DNA of 64,000 nucleotides, from the NCBI GenBank assembly GCA_904396495.1, contig CAJFOJ010000067.1:47658-111657 (forward strand), read 5' to 3'. Made by a program: the position numbers and the translations under genes. Shown in pieces: positions 50,973-61,100 of this stretch (its first letter is position 1; every line of letters starts with the position of its first letter). Under the pieces are notes generated by a model. It had not been told where the DNA came from, did not search any database, and saw only the letters and a program-made list of their open reading frames with translations. Origin of the DNA: an uncultured Oscillospiraceae bacterium (GTDB lineage: Bacteria > Bacillota > Clostridia > Oscillospirales > Ruminococcaceae).

Positions 50973-51049
50973 AAAGCTGCCCTCCTCAACGTTTTCGTCC
51001 CATATATATGTGGAAAACAGGGGGAAAAGACGCAGGACTGCAGGATACA

Positions 51050-51092
51050 AAAAACACCACAAAACCGGATACCGGTTTTGTGGTGTTTTTAA
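51050..51092. terminator. Intrinsic terminator
   Basis: aaaacaccacaaaaccggataccggttttgtggtgttttt. Confidence 0.85.
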
Positions 51093-51101
51093 GAAGGGGA
51101 T

Positions 51102-51773
51102 TTATACAGCGCGGTCTACCACCTTTTGGGGGAGCAGTTCGTCATACCCCACGATACACCGGTCGCTCAGTTTTTGAACCAGGGCGTTTTCCTCTTTGGT
51201 AGCGTATTCATCCAATACGCCCACCACCCGAAAACCGGCCTTCTTCGCCGTCTCCACACACATGGGCACGTCTTCGAAGACAACCGTTTCTGAGATTGGG
51301 AGGCCCAGCAGCTTGCAGCTCTTGAGATAGATGTCCGGCCGATGCTTTCCAACCCCCACATCGGAGCAGGAAATCAGAAACTGGACGTCGTCCATCAGTC
51401 CCAGGTGCCGCAGCGCCAATTCTGCGGTGGAATGCCGGGTGGCAGTGGCAATACAGGTTTTGATGCCTTGTCCCTTCAATAATTGCAAAAATTCCTTCAC
51501 ATAGGGTTTGGGCTTTACCATCGTCAAGTATACGGGCTCCATCACCTCGTGATACGCCCGATAAAAGCTCTCCTTGTCATAATGGAAACCATACCGCTCA
51601 TTGAGATACTTTAGCAGCTCCCCAGTGTTCATCTGGGAGATTTTTTTGGCAATTTCAGGATCTTTGGGCAACTTGTGGTAAGCTAAAAAATATTCCCCTA
51701 TCCGGTTCCAGTATCCCATGGAATCGAGAAGGGTGCCGTCCATGTCGAAGATAATCCCTTTACAGGTCATCAT
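51102..51773 (-). CDS. HAD-family hydrolase (beta-PGM-like)
   Basis: GIIFDMDGTLLDSMGYW, TCIATATRHSTAELAL, VVFEDVPMCVETAKKAGF. Confidence 0.92.
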   Translation of the reverse strand: MMTCKGIIFDMDGTLLDSMGYWNRIGEYFLAYHKLPKDPEIAKKISQMNTGELLKYLNERYGFHYDKESFYRAYHEVMEPVYLTMVKPKPYVKEFLQLLKGQGIKTCIATATRHSTAELALRHLGLMDDVQFLISCSDVGVGKHRPDIYLKSCKLLGLPISETVVFEDVPMCVETAKKAGFRVVGVLDEYATKEENALVQKLSDRCIVGYDELLPQKVVDRAV

Positions 51774-51948
51774 AAATCCTCCGTTTGAAGTAATCGTTTC
51801 TTTTTTATCAATTTGAGTATAGCACAACAAATCGGAAAGCTCAACGGAAGTAAGCTACTTTTTTCGTATATTTTACCGTAATTTTACATTCTAAAATTAT
51901 GCAGTATGCTAAATCCGTTCGTTATCACAGGCCAGCGTGCCGGTTTTT

Positions 51949-53280
51949 TCACGGTGTGGAGGTCTTTTTTATTTGGCTGCGGCTTTTCAGGTAAAACGCC
52001 ACCCCTAAAATCAGGGTGATAGCCTCCGCCGCCGGGACTACGGCCCATACCCCGTTTAACCCGAATATCCTGGGCAGGATTAGCGCCAAGGGCACCACCG
52101 CCGCGATCCCTCTGGACAGGGAGAGGACCAAAGAGGGAACGGGCTTTGCAGAGGCGGCAAAATAGGCGGTCAGCACAATGCTGACTCCCGCGAACAAAAA
52201 GGAAATAAAATATATCCCGATCCCGCCGAGGGCAAGTTCGGCCAAAACCGGATCGTTTTCCCGGTTAAAGGCGGCGATAATGGGCTCTGGGAAAAGCCAT
52301 CCCACCATGGTGAGCAGCACTCCGCAGCTAAGGGCCAATCCCACGCCCCAGCCCAGCGCCTTTTTGACCGAGGACCATTCCCCTGCCCCATAGCACCGGC
52401 TCACCACCGGCTGGATGCCCTGGCCAATTCCGGTGAAGATGGAAACGCAGACCAACGCCACGTTGGCGATCACCCCATAGGCCGCCACAGCCGTGTCCCC
52501 GGAAATGGAGAGCAGCACCATGTTGAATACCAAAATGACGATGCCGTTGGAAACTTCCAGGATGAAGGAGGGGATGCCGGAACCAATGATGTGCCGCAGC
52601 TCTTCAAGGTAAAATTTAGGCCATTTAAAGTGGAATTGGTTTCTCCGCTTCAGCCAGTGGATGGAGAGAATGCACAGGCTGATTACCGGGGAGACACCGG
52701 TGGCCAGCGCCGCGCCGAACATGCCGAGCTTTGCAGGAAACACCAACACATAATCAAAGACAATGTTTGATAAACTTCCCGCAAGCATCGCCGCCATGGC
52801 CAGGTTCGGCCTGCCGTCGTTTCGGACAAAGGCCACCATCACATTGTTGAGGATAAAGGCGATGGAAAATCCCACCACCACCCGCAGGTATTCCACTGTC
52901 AGCGGCAGAATCTCCTGATGAGCACCCAGCAGCTGCGCAATGGGGCGGGCGAAAAACAGCCCCAAAAGGGAAAAGACCGTCCCAACCACTGCCCCGATGA
53001 TGAGTACCTGGGAAAATGCCCGGTTCCCTTTTTCCCGGTTTCCGGCGCCCTGGGCAATGGCGTAGGCGGTGGCCCCGCCGATTCCCAGCAGCAGGCCCGT
53101 CCCGTTTACCACACTGTAGGCCGGAAGGGCGATGTTGAGGGCGACAAGCCCATCGCTGCCCACGCCGTTGGCGATAAAATAAGTGTCCGCCAGGATGTAC
53201 AAGGACAACCCCAGCATGCTGCACACGTTCATTGAAATGTAGTGCAAAATGGTTTTGAGAATGGATTTTTCTCCCGTCAT
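51949..53280 (-). CDS. MATE-family efflux transporter
   Basis: 12-TM-like; ILADTYFIANGVGSDGLVALNIALPAYSVVNGTGLLLGIGGATAYA. Confidence 0.92.
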   Translation of the reverse strand: MTGEKSILKTILHYISMNVCSMLGLSLYILADTYFIANGVGSDGLVALNIALPAYSVVNGTGLLLGIGGATAYAIAQGAGNREKGNRAFSQVLIIGAVVGTVFSLLGLFFARPIAQLLGAHQEILPLTVEYLRVVVGFSIAFILNNVMVAFVRNDGRPNLAMAAMLAGSLSNIVFDYVLVFPAKLGMFGAALATGVSPVISLCILSIHWLKRRNQFHFKWPKFYLEELRHIIGSGIPSFILEVSNGIVILVFNMVLLSISGDTAVAAYGVIANVALVCVSIFTGIGQGIQPVVSRCYGAGEWSSVKKALGWGVGLALSCGVLLTMVGWLFPEPIIAAFNRENDPVLAELALGGIGIYFISFLFAGVSIVLTAYFAASAKPVPSLVLSLSRGIAAVVPLALILPRIFGLNGVWAVVPAAEAITLILGVAFYLKSRSQIKKTSTP

Positions 53281-53327
53281 CTAATTGCTCCCTCCGTTTT
53301 TTACAATGTGGGCATAAGGCCGCCCAC

Positions 53328-53363
53328 AAAAAAACGCCAGGCCCTGTATCCAAAGGCCTGACG
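53328..53363 (-). terminator. Leader terminator/attenuator upstream of MATE gene
   Basis: Minus strand CAGGCCtttggatacagGGCCTGgcgTTTTTTT between promoter and start codon. Confidence 0.7.
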
Positions 53364-53435
53364 ATACTTGAAGACAATTCCCAAATGAACTTCTTCACCC
53401 GGCGGCAAAAAAGTTCGGGCTATTCTGTTTGTATT

Positions 53436-53464
53436 ATTTTAGCAAACACTTTTTTGTTTGTCAA
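53436..53464 (-). promoter_or_regulatory. Sigma-A promoter for MATE transcript
   Basis: Minus TTGACA (53464-53459), 17-nt spacer, TAAAAT (53441-53436). Confidence 0.75.
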
Positions 53465-53529
53465 GACCGCTGAAAAAATTTCTTTCGGTGGGGTATGCTA
53501 AAAAGACCCGGTCCAAAAGGAGGGTTAAA

Positions 53530-53628
53530 ATGGAAAGAGAGGATCACCGGATTTTAAAGGCTCTGATTATCCTATCGCTCAACATTTTTGTCATCTCCGT
53601 GCTTTATTCGGTGTTTGGGCGATTCTGA
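53530..53628 (+). CDS. 32-aa single-TM small protein
   Basis: MEREDHRILKALIILSLNIFVISVLYSVFGRF; AAAGGAGG SD upstream; hairpin gtgcggacggccacaccaccgtccgcac downstream. Confidence 0.6.
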   Translation: MEREDHRILKALIILSLNIFVISVLYSVFGRF

Positions 53629-53958
53629 TTGGCTGGCAAAAACAGTGCGGACGGCCACACCACCGTCCGCACTGCCCCATGGGAAAATTTTCCCATTTCC
53701 CCACTGTGGCCCCTCTCACGGGACACAGCAAGGATAACATTTTATCACGAATGATATTATATCAATATAGAATTATGAAATTTGTCGAAATATATCTAAA
53801 AGAACGGAACTGTGTTTTATTTCCATTTTTATGCAGATTTTTATTGCAAAATCCAGTGCATATTCCATTGCAAAAATAATATGCGCCGGACAGCCGGCTT
53901 ATCATACAAAAAACGCCCGCTTGTAAGCGGGCGTTTTTCATATTGCCATCCCGGTTTC

Positions 53959-55731
53959 CTAGGTGGAAATCTGGGCGGTATAGAGCTTGTAATAAGCCCC
54001 TTTCTTTTGAAGCAGCTCCTCGTGCCGGCCGCACTCCAAAATCCCCTTGTCGGAGATCACCATGATCTTGTCGCAGTTCTTAATAGTAGAGAGCCGGTGG
54101 GCGATGATGAAGGAGGTCCGGCCTTTGAGCAACTCGTCGATGGCGTTTTGGACCAGCCGCTCGGTCTTGGCGTCGATGGAGGAGGTGGCCTCGTCGAGGA
54201 TGAGGATTTTTGGGTCGGCTAAGAGAGTGCGGGCAAAGGCGATGAGCTGCCTCTGCCCCTGGGAGAGCCCGGAGCCCCGCTCGTTGACCTGGGTGTAATA
54301 CCCATTGTCCATCTCCTCGATAAACTGGTCGGCACAGACGGTCTCACAGGCTTTCTTCACCTCTTCTTCGGTGGCGTCCAGCTTGGCGTACCGGATGTTA
54401 TCCAGGATGGTGCCGGAGAAGATAAAGCTGTCCTGCAACATAATGCCCATCTGGGAGCGGAGGGAGTGGAGGGTCACATGGGCGATGTCGTGGCCGTCGA
54501 TTAACACCCTGCCGTCGTTTATGTTGTAAAACCGGGAAATGAGGTTTACGACCGTGGTCTTCCCAGCGCCTGTTGGGCCCACCAGGGCGATGCTTTCGCC
54601 GGGTTTTGCTTCAAAGGACAGGTGTTCGAGCACATTCTGGTCAGGGGTGTAGCCGAAGGTCACGTCGTCAAAGGTCACCCGTCCCTCGATGGGCGGCAGT
54701 TCTGTGGCGTCGGGGGCGTCATCCACCGTCACCGGTTCGTCCATCAGCTCAAAGATGCGCTCCAGGTAGGCCACCGAGTTGATGAGGTTGTTGTAGAGGT
54801 TTGAGAGGTTTAAAAGGGGCTGCCAAAACCGGGAAGCGTAGTTGGAAACCGCCACGATGGTGCCGAAGCTCACCCCCGGCTGCATGATCAAAACGCCTAC
54901 CAGATAGAGGGCTCCCAGCACCCAGCTTGTGATGTTTTCCACCGAGACCCAGACCACGTTTGCCACGTATTGGGCCCCTACCCAGGCTTTGCGCTGTTCG
55001 TTGCTCAAAGCTTCGTAGGTCTCCTCGTTGCGCTGTTCCCGGACAAAGAGCTGGGCAACCTTGACCCCGTCGATGGACTCCTGGGTATAGGCATTCAGGT
55101 TGGAGCCCTTGTTGGATACCTTCTGCCACGCCTTCCGCTGGCGGGGCTTGATGATAAAGAGGATGCAGATGAAAATGGGGATGCCCGCCAACACCAAAAG
55201 GGACAGCTTCGCGTTGACCGCGAACATGAAAGCCCCGATGAACAGGATGTTTAAAATTTCAAGGAAAAAGTTGATGATGCCGTTTGATAGGATATCCGAC
55301 ACGTTGTTTACATAGTGGATGACCCGGGTGAGGATCTTTCCCTGGGGACGGTCGTCGTAAAACTGGAAGGGGAGCTTTTGAAGGTGCTCAAACAAATCCT
55401 TGCGGATGTCGTAGATGATCTCCTGCCCGACGATGACCATGAGCCTTGAGCGGATACAAACCATGGCAATACTCAAAAGAATGGTCACAAGGGCGATGGC
55501 CGACAATCCCACCAGTTCCGCATACCGTTTCTCGGGGATGGTCACATCGAAGGCCCGCTGCAAAATCAGGGGGTAAATCAGGCTCGACAGCACCGATATG
55601 ATGCTGCAAATCAAGGCGATTACCATCTTTTTCACATGGCGTTTGCCGTATACCAGCGCCCGCTTTAGATGGGCCGCGTTAAATGGGGTTTCCAGTGTTT
55701 CGTCTACGTCAAACCGGTTACGCCTGGGCAT
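53959..55731 (-). CDS. ABC exporter half-transporter (TM + ATPase)
   Basis: GPTGAGKTTVVNLI, GSGLSQGQRQLIAFARTLLADPKILILDEATSSID; start at MPRRNRFDVDE. Confidence 0.94.
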   Translation of the reverse strand: MPRRNRFDVDETLETPFNAAHLKRALVYGKRHVKKMVIALICSIISVLSSLIYPLILQRAFDVTIPEKRYAELVGLSAIALVTILLSIAMVCIRSRLMVIVGQEIIYDIRKDLFEHLQKLPFQFYDDRPQGKILTRVIHYVNNVSDILSNGIINFFLEILNILFIGAFMFAVNAKLSLLVLAGIPIFICILFIIKPRQRKAWQKVSNKGSNLNAYTQESIDGVKVAQLFVREQRNEETYEALSNEQRKAWVGAQYVANVVWVSVENITSWVLGALYLVGVLIMQPGVSFGTIVAVSNYASRFWQPLLNLSNLYNNLINSVAYLERIFELMDEPVTVDDAPDATELPPIEGRVTFDDVTFGYTPDQNVLEHLSFEAKPGESIALVGPTGAGKTTVVNLISRFYNINDGRVLIDGHDIAHVTLHSLRSQMGIMLQDSFIFSGTILDNIRYAKLDATEEEVKKACETVCADQFIEEMDNGYYTQVNERGSGLSQGQRQLIAFARTLLADPKILILDEATSSIDAKTERLVQNAIDELLKGRTSFIIAHRLSTIKNCDKIMVISDKGILECGRHEELLQKKGAYYKLYTAQIST

Positions 55732-57475
55732 ATTCTTCACCTCCCAAAGCTTCCTGCAACGCACAGACCTCCGCGTAATAGCCGCCCTGTTTCACCAGTT
55801 CGGCGTGGGTGCCCACCTCGGAAATTTCGCCGTCCTTCATGACGATAATCCGATCGGCGTGTTTGGTGGTGGAGACCCGCTGGGCCACGATGAGCTTGGT
55901 GCAGGGGAAATCCAGGTTTTGCAGGTTGTGCTGGATGAATTTCTCGGTTTCCATATCCACAGCGGACGTGGTGTCGTCCAGAATCAGGATGGAGGGCTTG
56001 ATGGCCAGGGCCCGGGCCAGGGCGATCCGCTGCTTCTGCCCGCCGGACAGGCCGACGCCACGCTCACCCACCAGGGTGTCGTAGCCCTCGGACATCCTGT
56101 CGGCGAAATCCACCGCTGCAAGGTCCGCGTAATGCCGCGCCTCTTCCTCGCTCATTTCGGGGTTCCCGTAGGCGACGTTGCCGTCGATGGTGTCGGAGAA
56201 CAGAAAGACGTCCTGGGTAGCCACGCCGATGTTTTTCCGCAGCGAATGAAGCTCCCAGTCCCGGACGTTCACCCCATCGATCAGGACGGCTCCCTCGGTG
56301 GGGTCGTACAATCTGGGGATCAGGTTTGTGAGGATGGTTTTCCCGGAGCCGGTGTTTCCCATCACCGCCACCGTCTCGCCGGGCCGGATATCCAGGTTGA
56401 TATGCTTTAACACACTGTGCCCGCCGAATTTCAGCGTCACGTCCTCAAAGGTGATCCGCCCCTCTAGGCGGCCTTCCTCCTTGTGGCAGTCCACCCGGTT
56501 GACGATGAGGGGGCGGACATAGTAAAGCTCAATGACCTTGTTGGCGCTGGCCAAAAACCGCTGGACGTCGTTTAGGACGGTACCCAGGTTCCGGATGGGG
56601 TTTGCAAAGGTCAGGCTGAGCCCGGAAAAGGCCATCATCTGTCCCATGGAAATCCGCCCCTGCATGACGAAGATGCCGCCCAGCAGCAACACGATGATCG
56701 ACATGGACTGGGCTGTCAGCTCGATTGCCGGGTAGTACTTCATCCAGAACTTGTTGACCTTGATGTTGGCGTCCCGGTAATCGGCATTTTTCTCGTCAAA
56801 GCGCCGGATTTCGTAGTCCTCTCTGGCAAAGGCCTTGACCACCCGGTTCCCGGCGATGTTCTCCTGGGCTCTGGTGTTTAAAACCGAAAGCCTTTCCCGG
56901 ATGTCGGCGTACATGGGCCGCGCCTTTTTGGAATAGACATAGCACACCGCAAAGATCAGCGGCAAAATGGCACAGAGGGCTAAGGTGAACAGCACGTCGG
57001 TGTACAAAAAGTAGATGAGGATGGCGGTAAACACCGTAAAAGCGTCGATAATGACCCGGATGGTCATCGAGGCCGCGTACCGCACCATATCCAAATCCCC
57101 GGTCATGCGGGTCATCAGGTCGCCCGCCCGGTTGCGGTCAAAAAAGCTCATGTCCTGCTGCTCAAGGTTTTTAAAAATGTGGCAGCGGACGTTATGTAGC
57201 ATTTCCATGACGGTGGTCTCGTTAATCATGACCTGGGTGTATCCAAGCCCCGTCTTTAATAGAACGGCCGACACCATAAAGAGAACCAGCGGCACCAAAA
57301 GGTCCAGCCGCCTCTCCTGCCCGGCCGGCGGGGACAGGACCAAATCCACAATCTGCTGAGAAATCAGCGGGGTCGCAAGCGCCAGCCCCGATGACATGGC
57401 ACACATGATGAGGCCGATCACATATCGCACCCTGTGCCCTTTTAAATTTTTCCACATCCACTTAATCTGGAACAT
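55718..57475 (-). CDS. ABC exporter half-transporter, partner with non-canonical Walker B (LDDTTSAVD)
   Basis: GNTGSGKTILTNLI, GVGLSGGQKQRIALARALAIKPSILILDDTTSAVD; start at MFQIKWMWK. Confidence 0.94.
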   Translation of the reverse strand: MFQIKWMWKNLKGHRVRYVIGLIMCAMSSGLALATPLISQQIVDLVLSPPAGQERRLDLLVPLVLFMVSAVLLKTGLGYTQVMINETTVMEMLHNVRCHIFKNLEQQDMSFFDRNRAGDLMTRMTGDLDMVRYAASMTIRVIIDAFTVFTAILIYFLYTDVLFTLALCAILPLIFAVCYVYSKKARPMYADIRERLSVLNTRAQENIAGNRVVKAFAREDYEIRRFDEKNADYRDANIKVNKFWMKYYPAIELTAQSMSIIVLLLGGIFVMQGRISMGQMMAFSGLSLTFANPIRNLGTVLNDVQRFLASANKVIELYYVRPLIVNRVDCHKEEGRLEGRITFEDVTLKFGGHSVLKHINLDIRPGETVAVMGNTGSGKTILTNLIPRLYDPTEGAVLIDGVNVRDWELHSLRKNIGVATQDVFLFSDTIDGNVAYGNPEMSEEEARHYADLAAVDFADRMSEGYDTLVGERGVGLSGGQKQRIALARALAIKPSILILDDTTSAVDMETEKFIQHNLQNLDFPCTKLIVAQRVSTTKHADRIIVMKDGEISEVGTHAELVKQGGYYAEVCALQEALGGEEYAQA

Positions 57476-58175
57476 AAACCTCTCATTCCTTTCTGGGAAT
57501 CCGGCGACAGGTTCGCCTGCTATCCGGCGCAATCGCGAAGCCGGACCTTTTTGTTTGAGAGCGGGCTCTCAAACAAAAATCGCATTCGTAACCGGACTGC
57601 GGCGATAAAAAGCAGTGAAACGAAAAGCTTTTTAAAGCATTTGGATGACAAGCTTCCAAACCGGAGGATTCCGCTTGAAAAGGTGATAAAATCCTTAGTG
57701 GCAACAATTTTATTTTCCCGGGGGAGCATTTTTTACAGTTGTGCTTGCATACCGGGTAAATCTGTTGAACGCAAAGAGGTTACTCTTTGGTTTTAATCTA
57801 TTATAGCGGTTTGAAAAAAAATGAAAACCCTTTTTGTGAAAAAATATTCATAAAGATTAGCTAATTTTTTGAATATTATTTGACATTTTGACCAATGAAA
57901 AACCGAATTTTCTCAGTTTCTTCTATTTAAAAAGGCACCTGTTCCAAGGGGGCTTTCCGGGAGGGGATGGCATCCGCCAAAGGGAATTTTTTGCTAAGGG
58001 CGGCCTTTGAGTTAGCATCATTTCGCTTTAGAGTTGACAATATTTTACTTTTATCAAAATAAAACTATTTTATTAAATAAAGACTATTTTTTGATTGCTT
58101 TTTTTGTTGTATACAAGAAGTAGGGATAATCTTACATAGATTTTGGAGAAATTTTTCGGAAGGAGAGTTGTTCAA

Positions 58176-61100
58176 ATGAAAGCAAGAAAACGGATGCGGT
58201 CCTTCGTCAGTGTGGTACTGGCCTGGGCCTGTCTGCTCTACAGCATCCCGCCGGTGACGGTTTTAGGGGCGCCGGATCAGTGGACCGATTTTGCCAAGGG
58301 GCTCGCCTACGAGACCAACTGGACCGACAGCGAGTTCAACGGGGGCCACGAGGATCCTGACCACACCAAACTCACCGACGACGCCACCGCCGACAGCATC
58401 TGGAGCGCCGACGCCGTCCATTTCCGCAAGCGGGAAAGCGGCGAGCCCGTCACTTTGACGTTTGATTTGGGCCAGGCGCGCAACCTGTATCAAGTGGAAA
58501 TTCGCGGCGTCCGTGAAATCGCCTACGGCGTTGGCGGAGTGGTTCACTACCAAGTCGAATATTTCGATCAGGAGGCCAACGACTGGATATTGGCGGAAGA
58601 AAACACCCCCAGCCAAGCCGACGGCGTTTACGATTATACCGTCGATCTGCCGGGCGCTCCTGTACTGGCTCAGAAAGTCCGCGTTTCCGTCACGCCCGAT
58701 TCCGCTTTGGAATCCACATTCCTCAGTTTGACGGACATCCGGATTTTCGGGGAAGAAGGCGGTGCGCAGGCCGGCCCGGAAACGCCATCCTTTATAAAAA
58801 ATCTTCCGTCTGGCCAGACGGCTTTGACAGGAGATGCTGTGACTTTGTCGGTGGAAGCTTCTGTTTCCGACGGCGGCACCCTCTCCTACCAGTGGTATAA
58901 AGACGGCTCTCCCATCGGCGAAAACAGCCCGGAACTGAATCTTGAGAGCGTTTCTCCCGCCGACAGCGGAAGCTACCAGGTGGAAGTCACCAATACCCTG
59001 GACGGCGACACCGCTCAAGCGCGCAGCACAAGCTGTACGCTGACAGTCTCCGATTCCCAGGTTCCAGACGATCTCATCGACTTCGCCAAAGGCCTCACCT
59101 ACGAGACCAACTGGGAGGACAGTGAATACAACGCCAGTCACGAGGACCCGGATCACACCAAACTCACCGACGACGCCACCACTGACAGCATCTGGAGCGC
59201 CGACGCTGTCCACTACCGTAAGCGGGAAAGTGGCGACCCTGTCATCCTCACCTTTAACCTGGCTCAGAGCCAAAGTCTCTACCAGGTGGAAATCGTCGGC
59301 GTCGACGGCGGCTACGGCGTATACAGCCCCACCCATTACCAGGTGGAATATTATGACGAGGCGGCAAATGATTGGGTGCTGGCCGGTGAAGGCAACCCGG
59401 GACAGAAAGAAGGTCCCTTTACCTACACCGTCGATCTGCCGGACGCGCCTGTAAGCGCACAGCAGATCCGCATATCCGTCACCCCCGCTTCCGTCCCGGA
59501 ATCCACCTACCTCTGTCTCACCGACATCCACATCCTCGGTGTGGAAACCGGTCCCCAGAAGCCTGTCCTGACGAACGACCTTCCGGCAGAAAAATCGGCT
59601 GCCGTAGGGGATGCTGTCACCCTCTCGGTGGAAGCTTCCGTTTCCGACGGCGGCACCCTCTCCTATCAGTGGTACAAGGACGGCTCCCCCGTCGGGGATA
59701 ACAGCCCCTCCTACGCCATCGGGAGCGCTGCCCTCTCCGACAGTGGCAGTTACTGGGTGGAAGTGACCAATACCTTAGACGGTGAGGCCGCCGTCACCCA
59801 AAGCGCTGTCTGCGCGCTCAACGTCATCGACATGGGGGCGGACGCGGTGGCGCCGGTCATTGAAACCGACCTGCCCTCCAGAAAATCCGCCATCGAAGGG
59901 GACGAAGTTGTTTTCCAAATCGAAGCTTCCTCCATCGACGGCGGCACCCTCTCCTACCAGTGGTACAAGGACGGCTCCCCCGTCGGGGACAACGCCCCCA
60001 ATTATACCATCGAGAGCGTTGCCCTCTCCGATAACGGCAGCTACTGGGTGGAAGTGACCAACCACAAAGGCGATACCGCTCAAACTGTCGAAAGCAACAG
60101 CTGTGCGCTGACAGTGGGGGTTAAGCTCCAAAACCTTATTTCGGGCGTCGCCTATCAAACGGCTTTGACCGATGACGATTATCACGACTCCTATCCCGAC
60201 CCGCAGCACTTAAAGCTCACCGACGGCGTCAAATCCACAAGCTGGGACGACAGCAGCACCGTCGGCTTCTACACCTTCGGGGAAACGTCCCAGTTCAGCT
60301 TGGAATTCGACATGGGACAAACCGTCTCGTTACAACAGGTGAATATCGGGGCTTTCCAGCTCACCTCCGCCGGAATCGCCTACCCCGCCGCCATTCAGGT
60401 CGAGCGGAAGCTGGATTCCGAGGAGGACTGGCAAACATTGTACAGCGGCAGCCCGCAAAAAACAGCCGACGGCCGGCTGGAAACCGTCCTGACATCGGAT
60501 GAGCCCATTGAGGCGGACGCGCTGCGGCTGACCTTCACCGGCGGCAACGCCTGGGTATTCTTAGACGAAATCGAGGTATTCTCCCAGACAAACACCGACA
60601 GCCCCGACGGCAAACTGGAGCTGTCCGGCGGCTCCGGCGAGGGGCCTGACGGCAACAACCTGGCCCTGGGCAAGCCCTATGAGGCCAACCACCCGGCGGA
60701 CATTTACACCGACACCGACGGCAAAGAGCTGACCGACGGCAAATACGCCAGCGCTTCCGCTCAGGACGAAGCCTGGGTCGGGTACAACTTCTGGCACGAC
60801 CAGGGCAAAAAGAACGCCGAAGTCGTATTGGATCTGGAACAGGTGGAGACCTTTGAGGAAATCCGTATGAATCTGCTGCGGGGCAGCGGCGTTGGCGGCC
60901 CCTCGGAAATCCATGTCTACATTTCCAACAGCAAAGACGGCGGCTGGCAGGAACTGGGGGAAAAAGCCTCCACCTTTGACGTCATTTTGGACCTGGGTTC
61001 CTCCCAGAGCTTTGAACGGGTCAAAGCGGGATTTTTAAAGGCGGACAGCGTGGCGCCCGACGGCATCTTCCACTATGTATACACCTCCCCGGAGCCTTTG

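Noticed and set aside
52754-53398. 214-aa ORF MKKFIWELSSSIVRPLDTGPG as a leader peptide or gene
   Set aside because: GTG start without a convincing SD, runs through the leader terminator and overlaps the MATE gene out of frame; kept only as an attenuator observation
58263-59531. 422-aa minus-strand ORF opposite the giant secreted protein
   Set aside because: Antisense shadow of a GC-rich repetitive coding region; the plus strand has SD, signal peptide and recognisable domains
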